Below the pieces are notes generated by a model. The model was not told the DNA's origin, did not search any database, and saw only the letters and a list, made by a program, of their open reading frames with translations. Shown one piece after another: positions 1 to 8,657 of a stretch of 64,000 bases of DNA. A program made the translations under genes and the position numbers. Each line of letters begins with the position of its first letter. The stretch's first letter is position 1. Source of the DNA: CAZADA01 sp964568975. GTDB lineage: Bacteria > Pseudomonadota > Alphaproteobacteria > Caulobacterales > Maricaulaceae. The DNA is taken from contig CAZMSO010000007.1 in NCBI GenBank assembly GCA_964568975.1, forward strand, positions 1 to 64,000, given 5' to 3'.

Positions 1-510
1 CCGCTGCCTCACGGCGATGAGCGCGCTCTTACACCACGCCTCGGGACACGGCCGCCGGACGCGATCCTCGATCTCCAGCGCGCGCAGATCGACGACGATC
101 ATGGGCTGGTTCATCTCAATCCGCCGGGGCGAACGCAAACAAAGAAGCACCGGCCGACAGTGCGTCTTCCGGACACGCTTCGGGATTTCCTGCCCGGTCC
201 AGGTGAATTCGTGGTGACGTTCCGCAGCAAGCCGCTCCAATCGATCCGCAGCGCCTGGCGCACCCATCGGGTGCGCTGGGGCTTCGACGATCGGGTCAAT
301 CCCTACTCCTTGCGACACACCATGGGCCGCTGGCTGCGCCGCCAGAGCGTGCCGCCTTGGGAAGTCGCCGCTCAATTTGGGCACAAGCGTGCGGACGTCT
401 CGATCACGGACATCTATGCGCCCGTCGATCCGCACTCTCTGGATAACGCGGTGCGGGCGATCGATGCGTTTCTGAAAGAGCTGCCGGTGTCCCCGCAAGC
501 ACGGGCGTGA
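1..510 (+). CDS. Tyrosine recombinase / phage-type integrase, 5'-truncated by window edge
   Basis: The frame is open from base 1 and only the catalytic C-terminal domain is inside the window (169 codons). It shows the Arg-I region (GTRPPDAILDL, nt 43-75), a beta-hairpin Lys stretch (TKKHRP), the box II motif YSLRHTMGRWL, and a final FGHK...ITDIYAP segment with the nucleophilic Tyr. The first His of the usual HxLRH box is Tyr. By family it cuts and rejoins DNA at an att site. It ends 58 bp from the 3' end of a tRNA-Thr gene, the typical position of an integrase at the edge of an integrated element. The element would extend to the left, outside the window. The true start cannot be seen. Confidence 0.85.
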   Translation, partial: PLPHGDERALTPRLGTRPPDAILDLQRAQIDDDHGLVHLNPPGRTQTKKHRPTVRLPDTLRDFLPGPGEFVVTFRSKPLQSIRSAWRTHRVRWGFDDRVNPYSLRHTMGRWLRRQSVPPWEVAAQFGHKRADVSITDIYAPVDPHSLDNAVRAIDAFLKELPVSPQARA

Positions 511-568
511 TCGTCGCCCACTCGTCGCCCATCGAAGTTCGGGCCGCACGATAAATCGTTGAAAACTA

Positions 569-643
569 TGGCGCCGCCAGAGTGATTTGAACACTCGACC
601 TCACCCTTACCAAGGGTGCGCTCTACCCCTGAGCTATGGCGGC
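569..643 (-). tRNA. tRNA-Thr (anticodon GGT)
   Basis: The reverse strand folds as a cloverleaf. The acceptor GCCGCCA (643-637) pairs with TGGCGGC (579-573), the D stem is GCTC/GAGC, the anticodon stem CACCC/GGGTG encloses TTGGTAA, and the T arm is GAGTG-TTCAAAT-CACTC. The anticodon is GGT. A CCA end appears to be encoded at 571-569 after discriminator G572. The 3' end faces the integrase gene, so this tRNA is the likely attachment site of the element. Confidence 0.93.
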
Positions 644-767
644 GCAGCCGTCGACAGCCGATCAGCGGGCAGGCTATACCCCACCGCGGCGCGGGGTGCA
701 AAACACTTCACCGCCCACGCCGCCCGCCGCGCTCAGGACGGTTGAGGAGCGCTGATGAGGAGCGGCC

Positions 768-1064
768 ATGACGGCGCGATCCAAACCGGGGCGAACACCA
801 CGCCTTACTCAACACGCCAACCATCATGACCAGCACGGTCGCCCCGCCGCGGAGGCCTGCGACGCCGACGCCGCGCGCTGTGATGAGCGCGCGCACGACA
901 CGGCGCAGGCCGCTGGCGCGCCCTCGGTTGGCGACCCCCGCGGCGCGCGCTTGGCGGCGGCGCTGCGCGCTAATCTCCGCCGCCGCAAAGCCTCCGCCGC
1001 CAAAGCCGAGGCGTCGGATCGCGTCCCTGGCGACGACCCAGATCCCGACAGTCGCGACGCCTAA
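768..1064 (+). CDS. Small conserved alphaproteobacterial protein upstream of murA (unknown function)
   Basis: 98 residues. The start follows a GAGGAG-type ribosome binding site (nt 757-762). The N-terminal two thirds is low-complexity and rich in Ala, Arg, Asp and His. The conserved-looking part is the basic C-terminal helix GARLAAALRANLRRRK near residue 60. Small proteins with this (R/A)LxALRANLxRRK pattern commonly sit just before murA in alphaproteobacteria, which is the main reason to call it real. No enzymatic motif is visible and no function can be given. Confidence 0.6.
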   Translation: MTARSKPGRTPRLTQHANHHDQHGRPAAEACDADAARCDERAHDTAQAAGAPSVGDPRGARLAAALRANLRRRKASAAKAEASDRVPGDDPDPDSRDA

Positions 1065-1142
1065 GCCGCTATGGACGCCGGCGCGCGGTGCGTCGCGCGT
1101 TCTAGCGTTTGCGCCGCCCGCGGTTACCGGTCATGGTTGGGC

Positions 1143-2420
1143 ATGGACGCGATTGAGATTTATGGCGGCGCGCCCCTCCACGGGGCGATCCCGGTGTCAG
1201 GGGCGAAGAACGCAGCGATTAAGCTGATGGCGGCGGCGCTGCTGACGGACGAGCCCGTAATCCTTTCCAACATGCCGCGGCTCGCCGACACCCGCTTCAT
1301 GGCGCATTTGCTGGCTCATCTGGGCGTTGAGGCTCACGAGGAGAACAGCGCCGTGATGCGGTTGCACGCGCGCGCCATCACGAACACGACCGCGCCCTAT
1401 GATTTGGTGCGGAAGATGCGCGCGACCTTCAACGTGCTTGGCCCGCTCTTAGCGCGCGAGGGGGTGGCGAAAGTGTCGCTTCCGGGCGGCTGCGCCATCG
1501 GCGCGCGGCCCGTGGATCTTCATCTCAAGGCGCTGGAGGCGCTCGGCGCGGAGATCACGCTGGAAAACGGCTATGTGCTGGGGCGCGCCCCGGAAAACGG
1601 AGCTGGGCGGCGGCTGCGCGGCGCTCGGGTGGCGTTTCCGTTTGCGTCCGTCGGCGCGACGGAGCACGCCATGCTCGCCGCGGTGCTGGCCCAGGGCGAA
1701 ACGACTTTGGAGAACGCCGCGCGCGAGCCGGAGATCCTTGATCTCGCGAACTGCCTTAACGCCATGGGCGCGCGCATTGCGGGCGCGGGCACGGGCGCGA
1801 TCCGCATTCAAGGGGTCGCGCGGCTCCATGGCGTCGCCCATGCGGTCGTGCCTGACCGGATCGAGACGGGCACCTACGCCTTAGCGGCGGCGGCTGCGGG
1901 CGGCGAGGTGACGCTCACCGGCGCGCGCGCGGAGCATAATGAGGCGCTATGGTCGCGGCTGCGCGCCGCGGGCGCTGCGGTCGACGTCACGAATGAAGGC
2001 GTGCGGGTGACGCGCAACGGCGCGGGCCTGGCGGCGTGCGACATGGAGACTGCGCCATATCCCGGCTTTCCAACGGATTTGCAGGCCCAGTTCATGGCCG
2101 CGATGACGCTGGCCGACGGGGTCTCGGTGATCCGCGAGACCATCTTTGAAAACCGCTTTATGCACGCGCCGGAGCTTGTGCGCATGGGCGCTGACATCGC
2201 TGTGCGCGGCAATGAGGCGACGGTGCGCGGGGTCGACCATTTGACGGGCGCGCCTGTCATGGCCACGGATTTGCGGGCCTCGGTGTCGTTGATCTTGGCG
2301 GGGCTGGCGGCGCGGGGGCGGACGGTCGTCAACCGGGTCTATCACCTTGATCGCGGCTTTGAGCGGCTGGAGGAGAAGCTCAGCGCCTGCGGCGCGCGGG
2401 TGGCGCGCATTCCCATGTGA
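1143..2420 (+). CDS. murA: UDP-N-acetylglucosamine 1-carboxyvinyltransferase (MurA)
   Basis: Cytoplasmic enzyme that transfers enolpyruvate from PEP to UDP-GlcNAc, the first committed step of peptidoglycan synthesis. The ATG at 1143 gives 425 residues, the normal family length; the same frame is open 24 codons further upstream, but that part looks like leader. The N-terminal motif SGAKNAA carries the Lys22/Asn23 pair, and PGGCAIGARPVD carries the catalytic Cys at residue 117, the position known from the family and the target of fosfomycin. The C-terminal part has the expected PGFPTDLQAQ and RFMHAPELVRMGA segments. It begins the conserved alphaproteobacterial block murA-DUF2948-hisD-UPF0262. 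Confidence 0.97.
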   Translation: MDAIEIYGGAPLHGAIPVSGAKNAAIKLMAAALLTDEPVILSNMPRLADTRFMAHLLAHLGVEAHEENSAVMRLHARAITNTTAPYDLVRKMRATFNVLGPLLAREGVAKVSLPGGCAIGARPVDLHLKALEALGAEITLENGYVLGRAPENGAGRRLRGARVAFPFASVGATEHAMLAAVLAQGETTLENAAREPEILDLANCLNAMGARIAGAGTGAIRIQGVARLHGVAHAVVPDRIETGTYALAAAAAGGEVTLTGARAEHNEALWSRLRAAGAAVDVTNEGVRVTRNGAGLAACDMETAPYPGFPTDLQAQFMAAMTLADGVSVIRETIFENRFMHAPELVRMGADIAVRGNEATVRGVDHLTGAPVMATDLRASVSLILAGLAARGRTVVNRVYHLDRGFERLEEKLSACGARVARIPM

Positions 2421-2515
2421 CGCGGGGCCGCCGCGCGCGCGTGTGGACGAAGAGCGCGCCCCGCTCTAAAGCTCGCAATCTGGGATTCATTTGTTCGCCT
2501 CACCACGCTCGATCT

Positions 2516-2974
2516 ATGACCGACGCTTCTGGTTTGCGTCTGATGGCGCATGACGCTGATGACCTTCACGTGATCGCCGCCGCGACGCAGGACGCGATCG
2601 TGCGCCCATCGCAAATCCGCTTCGAGCCGAAGGCGCGCCGCTTCATTGCGCCTCTGGTGCGGTTTCGCTGGGAGGTCGCCCATGGCGGCGACGGGCGTCG
2701 TCCGACCTTTGAGCGCGTGCGCGCGGCTTTGCAATTCGACGGCGTGCTGGCGGCGCGGTATCGGGGCGTGCCGATCACGGACGCGCAGGCGCTGCGTCCG
2801 CTGTTGACGATCGCGTTTGACCCCGAACCTGGCGAGCCAGACGGTCCGGGCGGCCGCGTGCGCATAGTGTTTGGCGGCGGCGGAGAAGCGGCGCTCGACG
2901 TGGAGTGCGTGGATGCGCTTTTGATGGATGTGTCGCCGCCGTGGCGCACCCGCCGGCGCCCCTCCCACGACTGA
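2516..2974 (+). CDS. DUF2948 family protein
   Basis: 152 residues from the ATG at 2516, giving the N-terminus MTDASGLRLMAHDADDLHVI, typical of DUF2948. The frame is open about 33 codons further upstream, but those residues are Arg-rich leader-like sequence. Visible conserved parts are the D-D-L-x-V-I-(S/A)-A opening, a central LxxxxFRWE-like segment and a late FGGGGEAALDVECVDALLMD stretch. It sits between murA and hisD, as in many alphaproteobacteria. Function is unknown; no catalytic residues or membrane segments are evident. Confidence 0.85.
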   Translation: MTDASGLRLMAHDADDLHVIAAATQDAIVRPSQIRFEPKARRFIAPLVRFRWEVAHGGDGRRPTFERVRAALQFDGVLAARYRGVPITDAQALRPLLTIAFDPEPGEPDGPGGRVRIVFGGGGEAALDVECVDALLMDVSPPWRTRRRPSHD

Positions 2975-3080
2975 GCGCGCTGGGACGCGGCGTCGAGGGA
3001 TCGGCGCGCGCGCCCCTGCGCCGGCGCGGGTTTGCGCTGGCGCGGGCATGGGCTATGTCCCCCTCTTTAAGGAGACACAC

Positions 3081-4385
3081 GTGGCGCGACGGTTCCACAC
3101 GGATGATCCGGCATTTTGGACGCGGTTTGAGGCGTTCTTGCGCACGCCGCGCGGCGACGCTGCTGATGTCGGGGCGTCGGTGGCTGAGATTGTGGCGAAT
3201 GTCCGCGCCGATGGGTTTGCAGCGGTGGCGCGGCTGACGGCGCGCTTCGACAACCACGCCATTGATCGCGCCACAGTCGCTGTGACGCACGAGCGCGTGG
3301 AGGCGGCGTGGCGCGCCTGCGCTGCGGAGGACCTCGAGGCGCTTGCTTTGGCGGCGTCGCGGATCCGCGCGTATCACGAGCGCCAGCGACCCCAGGATCA
3401 CGACTTCACGGACGAGGCGGGGATCGGCCTCGCCTGGCGCTGGCGGCCGGTGGACAGCGTTGGTCTTTATGTGCCTGGCGGGCGCGCGAGTTATCCCAGT
3501 TCGCTGCTGATGAACGCGATCCCCGCGCAAGTCGCCGGCGTGGCGCGCATCGTCATCACCGCGCCCACGCCTGGCGGCGCGATCAATCCGCTGGTGCTGG
3601 CGGCCGCGCGGCTGGCGGGGCTGGAAGAGATTTACACCATTGGCGGCGCGCAGGCGGTGGCCGCGCTCGCGTTTGGCGCTGATCCGATCCCCGCGGTGGA
3701 CAAAATCGTCGGCCCTGGCAACGCTTATGTCGCAGAAGCGAAACGCCAAGTCTTCGGCCGGGTGGGGATCGACACCATCGCCGGTCCGTCAGAGATCCTT
3801 GTTCTGGCGGATGCCGAGAATGATCCGGCCTGGATCGCCGCGGATCTTTTGTCCCAGGCCGAGCACGACCCCGCCGCTCAAGCCATGTTGATCACGGATG
3901 ACGCCGCGTTCGCGGAGGCGGTCGCCCAGGCCGTCGACGCGCAGCTCGCCGCTCTTGAGACCCAAGGCGTCGCGGCGGCGTCCTGGCGCGATTACGGCGC
4001 GATTGTGGTGGCCTCCGACCTTGCGGAGACGGGCGTGGCGATCGCCAATCGCGTGGCGGCTGAGCATGTGGAGATCGCGGCTGCGGACGCGGACGCGCTT
4101 GCGGCGGGGATCCGCCATGCGGGGGCCATCTTTTTGGGTCGCCATGCGCCCGAGGCGCTGGGTGATTATGTCACCGGCTCCAACCATGTGTTGCCGACGG
4201 CGGGCGCGGCGCGCTTCGCTTCGGGCTTATCGGTGTTGGATTTCATGAAGCGAACATCCCTTCAACGCGTGTCGCCTGAGGGTCTCGCCGCGATTGGTCC
4301 GGCTGCGGCGCGTTTGGCGCGCGCGGAAGGCCTCCTCGCCCACGCGCAATCGGTGGAGGCGCGCCTTGCCCGACTCAACGGCTGA
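3081..4385 (+). CDS. hisD: Histidinol dehydrogenase (HisD)
   Basis: Zn- and NAD-dependent enzyme catalysing the last two oxidations from histidinol to histidine. The GTG at 3081 is preferred because TAAGGAGA (3068-3075) precedes it at normal spacing; this gives 434 residues, the family length. Signature segments include GLYVPGGRASYPSS, the GPGN motif followed by YVAEAKRQVFG, DTIAGPSEI and LLSQAEHDP. The last carries the Gln and His used in metal binding and catalysis. The 3' end overlaps the next gene by about 20 nt, suggesting translational coupling. Confidence 0.96.
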   Translation: MARRFHTDDPAFWTRFEAFLRTPRGDAADVGASVAEIVANVRADGFAAVARLTARFDNHAIDRATVAVTHERVEAAWRACAAEDLEALALAASRIRAYHERQRPQDHDFTDEAGIGLAWRWRPVDSVGLYVPGGRASYPSSLLMNAIPAQVAGVARIVITAPTPGGAINPLVLAAARLAGLEEIYTIGGAQAVAALAFGADPIPAVDKIVGPGNAYVAEAKRQVFGRVGIDTIAGPSEILVLADAENDPAWIAADLLSQAEHDPAAQAMLITDDAAFAEAVAQAVDAQLAALETQGVAAASWRDYGAIVVASDLAETGVAIANRVAAEHVEIAAADADALAAGIRHAGAIFLGRHAPEALGDYVTGSNHVLPTAGAARFASGLSVLDFMKRTSLQRVSPEGLAAIGPAAARLARAEGLLAHAQSVEARLARLNG

Positions 4386-4911
4386 AGCGCCCGGCGCGCC
4401 GGCCAACGCGGCGTCATCGAGCGGCGCGGGCGGGTCGGCGGACGACAGCGCGCGGATCGCGAAAATCGACCTCGACCAAGACACGCTGCCGGCGGCCTCC
4501 GCGGACGCGGAGCATGAGCGGCGCGTGGCGATGTATGACTTGGTGGAGGCGAACCGTTTCGCGCTCGTCGATGGACCGCCGGGGCCCTACCACGTGCTGC
4601 TGTCGACCCGCGACAATAAGCTTATTTTTGACGTACGCGACACCGCTGATGCGCCGCTGCGCGCGGTGATCCTGTCGCTGACGCCGTTTCGGCGCATCGT
4701 TCGGGATTATTTCCTGATTTGTGAGAGCTATTACGACGCCATCCGGCGCGCCACGCCTGACAAAATCGAAGCCGTGGATATGGGGCGCAGAGGGCTGCAC
4801 AATGAGGGCTCAGAGCTGTTGCAAGCGCGATTGGCGGGCAAGGTGGAGATGGATTTCGACACCGCGCGCCGGTTGTTCACTCTGTTGTGCGCCCTGCACC
4901 AATCGCGATGA
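4366..4911 (+). CDS. UPF0262 family protein
   Basis: Conserved alphaproteobacterial protein of unknown function, always near hisD. The recognisable domain begins at IAKIDLDQDTLP and runs through LSLTPFRRIVRDYFLICESYYDAI and RGLHNEGSELLQARL to the end. I chose a TTG start at 4366 because GGAGG lies at 4355-4359. This start lies inside the end of hisD and yields 181 residues with a short Ala/Ser-rich lead. A start closer to the domain is possible but has no better ribosome binding site. Confidence 0.82.
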   Translation: MPDSTAEAPGAPANAASSSGAGGSADDSARIAKIDLDQDTLPAASADAEHERRVAMYDLVEANRFALVDGPPGPYHVLLSTRDNKLIFDVRDTADAPLRAVILSLTPFRRIVRDYFLICESYYDAIRRATPDKIEAVDMGRRGLHNEGSELLQARLAGKVEMDFDTARRLFTLLCALHQSR

Positions 4912-4920
4912 GCCTGTGTG

Positions 4921-5406
4921 ATGAGCGCTGACAGCGACGGTTTGGTTCGTGGGGCGGCCCCCCGCTCGGTGGTGTTTGCGTGCAATCTCAACTCCATCCG
5001 CTCGCCCATGGCCGCAGGCCTGGCGCAAAGGCGGCTCGGGCCCCAGGTGCGGGTCGCGTCCTGCGGCGTCTATCCGGGCGGGTATTTGGATCCCTTGATG
5101 GTGGAGGTGATGGGCGAAGCCGGGATCGACATGATCGAGCACACGCCGAAAACCTTTGAAGACCTCAGCGACCCTTTCGAGGTCGTGGTGGCGCTCACCT
5201 CCATGTCGAAGGAGCGGGCGCAAGACCTCAGCGGCGCGCGCCGGTGGCGTGTGGAGTATTGGCCGTCGCCGGACCCGTCGGGCGGAGACATGCTGTCGCG
5301 GGAGGGACGTCTGCAGGCTTATCGCGATGTGCGCGACCAGCTTGATCGCCGCATTCGCGACCGCTTCGCCGCTTCGTCTGAGCGCGCGCCCACGCGACCG
5401 GGGTGA
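4921..5406 (+). CDS. Low-molecular-weight phosphotyrosine phosphatase / arsenate-reductase-like protein
   Basis: 161 residues from ATG 4921 (a GTG immediately upstream at 4918 is an alternative). The P-loop CNLNSIRS matches CX5R(S/T), with the nucleophile Cys at about residue 21 and Arg at 27. A late SPDPSGGD segment supplies the general-acid Asp expected in this family. It lies 9 nt after the UPF0262 stop and is probably co-transcribed. By family it would hydrolyse phosphotyrosine or reduce arsenate; the sequence alone does not separate these, so 'LMW phosphatase family' is the safe call. Confidence 0.85.
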   Translation: MSADSDGLVRGAAPRSVVFACNLNSIRSPMAAGLAQRRLGPQVRVASCGVYPGGYLDPLMVEVMGEAGIDMIEHTPKTFEDLSDPFEVVVALTSMSKERAQDLSGARRWRVEYWPSPDPSGGDMLSREGRLQAYRDVRDQLDRRIRDRFAASSERAPTRPG

Positions 5407-5487
5407 CGCGCTGGGGTCGATGGGCCTATATGCATCCGCGCTGCGTCTGGCTGAGTCGCGCATTGGCTTAAGGAGAACCGCCGCCCC

Positions 5488-5706
5488 ATGGCGAAGGAAG
5501 AAGTGTTGGAGTTTCCCGGCGTCGTGGAGGAGTTGCTCCCGAACGCGACGTTTCGGGTCAAACTCGAAAACGATCACGAGATCATCGCCCACACCGCCGG
5601 CAAGATGCGCAAAAACCGCATCCGGGTGTTAGCGGGCGACAAAGTGCTGGTGGAGATGACGCCCTATGATTTGACTAAGGGGCGCATCACCTATCGCTTT
5701 AAGTGA
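5488..5706 (+). CDS. infA: Translation initiation factor IF-1
   Basis: 72 residues, the exact usual length. The S1/OB fold is visible: MAKEEVLEFPGVVEELLPN, then FRVKLENDHEIIAHTAGKMR and LVEMTPYDLTKGRITYRFK. It binds the A site of the 30S subunit during initiation. TAAGGAG lies at 5468-5474, ahead of the ATG. Placement before maf is typical of alphaproteobacteria. Confidence 0.98.
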   Translation: MAKEEVLEFPGVVEELLPNATFRVKLENDHEIIAHTAGKMRKNRIRVLAGDKVLVEMTPYDLTKGRITYRFK

Positions 5707-5746
5707 CGCGGCCGCTCCCGATCGCGTCCCTGCGCGCGGCGCCGTT

Positions 5747-6379
5747 ATGGCCGCGTTGATCTTAGCGAGCGCCAGCCCACGCCGCCGCGACCTGCTGGCC
5801 CAGCTGGGACTTGAGCCCGCGCGCGTGGTTCCCGCCGACATTGACGAGACGCCGCGCGCGAAGGAAACGCCGCGCAGCCTCGCACTGCGGTTGGCGCGCG
5901 CGAAAGGTGAGGCGGTTGCGGCCGCTGCGCCGGCGACGGACAGCCATATTCTTGCAGCCGACACAGTGGTGGCTGTCGGCCGGCGGGTCTTGCCGAAGAC
6001 GGAGGATGTCGGCGCCGCTGAGGCGTGCTTAGCGCTCCTGTCGGGGCGCAATCACCGTGTTTTCACGGGCGTGGCGGTGATAGCGCCCGACGGCCGGCGC
6101 GCGGCGCGGGTAAGCGAAACCCGTGTGGCGATGAAACATCTCAGTGCGGCGGAGCTGGCCTCTTATCTCGCCAGCGGGGAATGGCGCGGCAAAGCCGGCG
6201 GCTATGCGATCCAAGGCCGCGCGGCTGCGTTTGTGACGGGGCTTGTGGGCTCTTACACCGCGGTGGTGGGGCTGCCTCTCTATGAAACAGCAAACCTTTT
6301 GGAGGGTTTAGGCTTTCCCGTGCGCGCCGCCGCCGCCGCCGCCGCGCCCGTCATGTCGGCCTCGGGCACGCGCGCGTGA
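5747..6379 (+). CDS. maf: Maf family nucleotide pyrophosphatase
   Basis: 210 residues. The N-terminal LILASASPRRRDLLAQLG is the Maf signature, followed by LAADTVVAVGRRVLPKTED (metal-binding and substrate residues) and FTGVAV. The family hydrolyses non-canonical or methylated nucleoside triphosphates to monophosphates. The C-terminus carries an Ala-rich tail beyond the usual end. Its stop overlaps the GTG start of the RNase E/G-like gene, indicating coupling. Confidence 0.94.
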   Translation: MAALILASASPRRRDLLAQLGLEPARVVPADIDETPRAKETPRSLALRLARAKGEAVAAAAPATDSHILAADTVVAVGRRVLPKTEDVGAAEACLALLSGRNHRVFTGVAVIAPDGRRAARVSETRVAMKHLSAAELASYLASGEWRGKAGGYAIQGRAAAFVTGLVGSYTAVVGLPLYETANLLEGLGFPVRAAAAAAAPVMSASGTRA

Positions 6380-7515
6380 GCCGAAGCACGGGGCCTGGCC
6401 TCCCCGCGGCGATCATGCGCCGGCTGACGCCGGCTTTTCGCTATGTGGATGATGCTGTTGGCGAGCGACGCAGCGGCCTCGCCAACGCCGATGGCGCGCC
6501 GCTCACGCTTACAGTCGAGCGGTGGTCGGATGCGGGGCGGGTCGCGCGGCTCGGCGCTCTGGCGGTGGCGCGGGTGACGGAGATTGCGCCGCAATTCGCC
6601 GGTGCGTTTGTGGATTTCGGGCTCGATCCGCCGGGGTTTTTGCCGTTCAAGGGCGGCCACACGCCCAAGGGCCTGCATCAGGGCGCGCTCATTCGCGTGG
6701 AGATCGCCGCGGAGGCGCAGCCGCCGGCCTGGGGCGGCAAGGGCCCGCGTGTGCGCCGCGCGCCTGGCGTTGCGGAGGGGCCGCCGCGCCTGCTCAGCCC
6801 GCCGCCGGATGCACGTGGGGACGGCGAGGCGCACAGCGCCGTGGCGGACCTGCCGGCGCGGGAGGCGCGCGATGTCGCCGATCGCGCCGTCGAGGAGGCT
6901 TTGGCGCGGATTGTCCCGCTGCCGGGCGGCGGCGATCTCGCCCTTGAGCCGACGCGGGCGTTCTGGGCCGTCGATGTGGACGCCGGAGGCCACATGGGCG
7001 CGCGTGATCGTGCAAGCGCGGCGCGCGCCGTCAACCGCGTCGCGTCTGCGGAGATTGCGCGTCAGGCGGCGTTGCGCAGTCTCGGCGGGGTGATGGTGGT
7101 GGACATGATCACGACGCCCGATCGCGATGGCGCGGCGCAAATCCGCGCTGGTCTTGAGGCGGCGTTCGCCGCGCTGGCGGTGAAAGCCGATATCGCGTTC
7201 GTGTCGCGCTCGGGCCTCGTTGCGATGACGCTGCCGCGCCGGCGGCGCGCGGTTCATGAGCTCGCCACAGACCGCGACGGCGCGCTGACGGACGAAACGC
7301 TAGCGCTCATGGGCTTGCGTGCGCTTGAGACCGCAGGCGCGGCCGCGCGCGGGGCGCCGCGGCTGACTTTGCGCTTAGCGCCGGGGCCTGGGCGCTGGCT
7401 GGAGGCGGACACAATCGGCTGGCGCGACGCGTTGCACCAGCGCTTGGGGCCGCGCTTCGCCCTTGACGTCGACGCGGCCGCCCCGCGAGAGACGCGTGAG
7501 GTGTACTGCCCCTGA
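6376..7515 (+). CDS. Ribonuclease E/G family protein (short, S1 plus catalytic domain)
   Basis: 379 residues; the GTG at 6376 overlaps the maf stop (GTGA). An S1-like domain lies around residues 50-115 (GRVARLGALAVARVTE...GFLPFKGG). The DNase I-like catalytic part contains FWAVDVDAGGH and MVVDMITTPDRDG, where RNase E/G place their two metal-binding Asp residues. It is shorter than E. coli RNase G and ends at ...EVYCP, so a complete C-terminal CPxC zinc-link is not present. In alphaproteobacteria a protein of this type sits between maf and yacG. A role in RNA processing is inferred from family. The stop codon lies inside a 13-bp tandem repeat. Confidence 0.82.
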   Translation: MSRSTGPGLPAAIMRRLTPAFRYVDDAVGERRSGLANADGAPLTLTVERWSDAGRVARLGALAVARVTEIAPQFAGAFVDFGLDPPGFLPFKGGHTPKGLHQGALIRVEIAAEAQPPAWGGKGPRVRRAPGVAEGPPRLLSPPPDARGDGEAHSAVADLPAREARDVADRAVEEALARIVPLPGGGDLALEPTRAFWAVDVDAGGHMGARDRASAARAVNRVASAEIARQAALRSLGGVMVVDMITTPDRDGAAQIRAGLEAAFAALAVKADIAFVSRSGLVAMTLPRRRRAVHELATDRDGALTDETLALMGLRALETAGAAARGAPRLTLRLAPGPGRWLEADTIGWRDALHQRLGPRFALDVDAAAPRETREVYCP

Positions 7516-7556
7516 CGCCTGCCCCTGACGCCTGCCCCTGACGCCTGCACCTGACG
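7507..7556. repeat. 13-bp tandem repeat over the RNase gene stop codon
   Basis: The unit TGCCCCTGACGCC is present three times, then a fourth diverged copy (TGCACCTGACG). The TGA of the first copy is the stop codon of the preceding gene, so the array is a duplication of the gene end into the intergenic space. Confidence 0.85.
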
Positions 7557-7683
7557 TTGCGCGCCGCGCCCGGGATCTTTTGGCGATGAGCAGGGTCGCT
7601 CCCATGGCGCGACGGAGTTCGACGAGACGCTAGGCGCATGGGCGCGGCGCTGGTATGCGGTGGCGCAACGAGGGGAGTGAACC

Positions 7684-8379
7684 ATGTTGGACACTGTAAT
7701 GAACAATGCCCGCCGCAGTGCTGTGATCGCGGCGATCGCGGCCGCTGGCGCGCTGAGCGCGTGTGCGACCACGAGTGCGGGCGACGCCGGCGCTGGTGCG
7801 AGCGAGGACGCCGCGGTGACCGCCGAGGCGCCGGCGCCGGAGGCCGTTGTGATTGTTGAGGGCGTGCCCGTCACATGCGCGGGCGATGATCTCGCCGCGG
7901 TTCAGCCGCCATTTGCGAGCTTGACGACGATTGCGCCGGTTCAGGCCCTGATCAAAAGCTATGAACAGCTGAGCCTTCAGGCGATAGTAGGCCCGGGCGG
8001 CGAATTGCTGATCGGCTACGGCCACACCGGCGGCGGCGTCACGCCGGGCATGACCATCACGGAAGCCCAGGCGGACGCTCTGTTCGCCTCGGACCTGAAA
8101 CAACGTGAGAAAGTCGTCAAGGCGTCCGTTACAGCGCCGATGACGCGCAATGAATTCTCTGCGTTTGTGGATTTCACCTACAATTTGGGTGAGGGCAATT
8201 TCCGCCGCTCCACCTTGCTGCGCAAGTTCAACGCCGGCGATCGCGAAGGCGCGGCGGAGGAGTTTCCGCGCTGGAACAAGATCGCCGGCCAGCCCAACAG
8301 CGGCTTGACGACGCGGCGCGCGATCGAGCGCGCGATTTACTTGTGCCAAGGGGAAGCCGCGGTGGTCGCTGCCGAGTAG
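7684..8379 (+). CDS. Lysozyme-like GH24 muramidase, lipoprotein
   Basis: 231 residues; GAGGGGAG lies just before the ATG. The N-terminus has a hydrophobic signal and lipobox LSAC (Cys27), so it is likely anchored to a periplasmic face. The GH24 (phage T4-type lysozyme) domain starts near residue 85. It has the catalytic Glu94 in SYEQLSL, LLIGYGHTGGGVTPG, and the late motifs NEFSAFVDFTYNLGEGNF and STLLRKFNAGD. It would cleave the MurNAc-GlcNAc glycan backbone. It sits between the RNase gene and yacG, which are often adjacent, so it may be an insertion into a conserved block. Two further GH24-like proteins lie at 56.5-58.7 kb. Confidence 0.88.
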   Translation: MLDTVMNNARRSAVIAAIAAAGALSACATTSAGDAGAGASEDAAVTAEAPAPEAVVIVEGVPVTCAGDDLAAVQPPFASLTTIAPVQALIKSYEQLSLQAIVGPGGELLIGYGHTGGGVTPGMTITEAQADALFASDLKQREKVVKASVTAPMTRNEFSAFVDFTYNLGEGNFRRSTLLRKFNAGDREGAAEEFPRWNKIAGQPNSGLTTRRAIERAIYLCQGEAAVVAAE

Positions 8380-8414
8380 GCGTGTCCGCGGCCGGCGCGG
8401 CCGCCCACCTTAAA

Positions 8415-8442
8415 GGCCCGCCGGTCTTGGATCCGGCGGGCC
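8415..8442 (+). terminator. Perfect 10-bp hairpin after the GH24 gene, possible terminator
   Basis: GGCCCGCCGG (8415-8424), an 8-nt loop, then CCGGCGGGCC (8433-8442). It lies 36 nt after the stop. No clear T tract follows, so intrinsic termination is uncertain. Confidence 0.45.
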
Positions 8443-8459
8443 CGCCGTCGTTCTTGCGG

Positions 8460-8493
8460 TCGCGGCCCCCTGTCGCGGCCCCCTGTCGCGGCC
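8460..8493. repeat. 13-bp tandem repeat
   Basis: The unit TCGCGGCCCCCTG occurs twice plus a partial third copy in the intergenic region before yacG. Confidence 0.7.
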
Positions 8494-8531
8494 GAGTGGG
8501 TCTGGATGAGCCGATCTGCACCTTTAAGCAT

Positions 8532-8600
8532 GATCCCCTGGCCCTGATCCCCTGGCCCTGATCCCCTGGCCCTGATCCCCTGGTCTCGACCCCCTGGTTT
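8532..8600. repeat. 14-bp tandem repeat
   Basis: GATCCCCTGGCCCT is repeated three times exactly (8532-8573), followed by two diverged copies up to about 8600. The array lies directly upstream of yacG. It is distinct from, but similar in flavour to, the arrays at 7507 and 8460. Confidence 0.8.
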
Positions 8601-8657
8601 GGGCGGGCGACGCGCTCTAGAATCGGCCCCGGATTGTGGAGAAAGCGGGGGGCCAGG

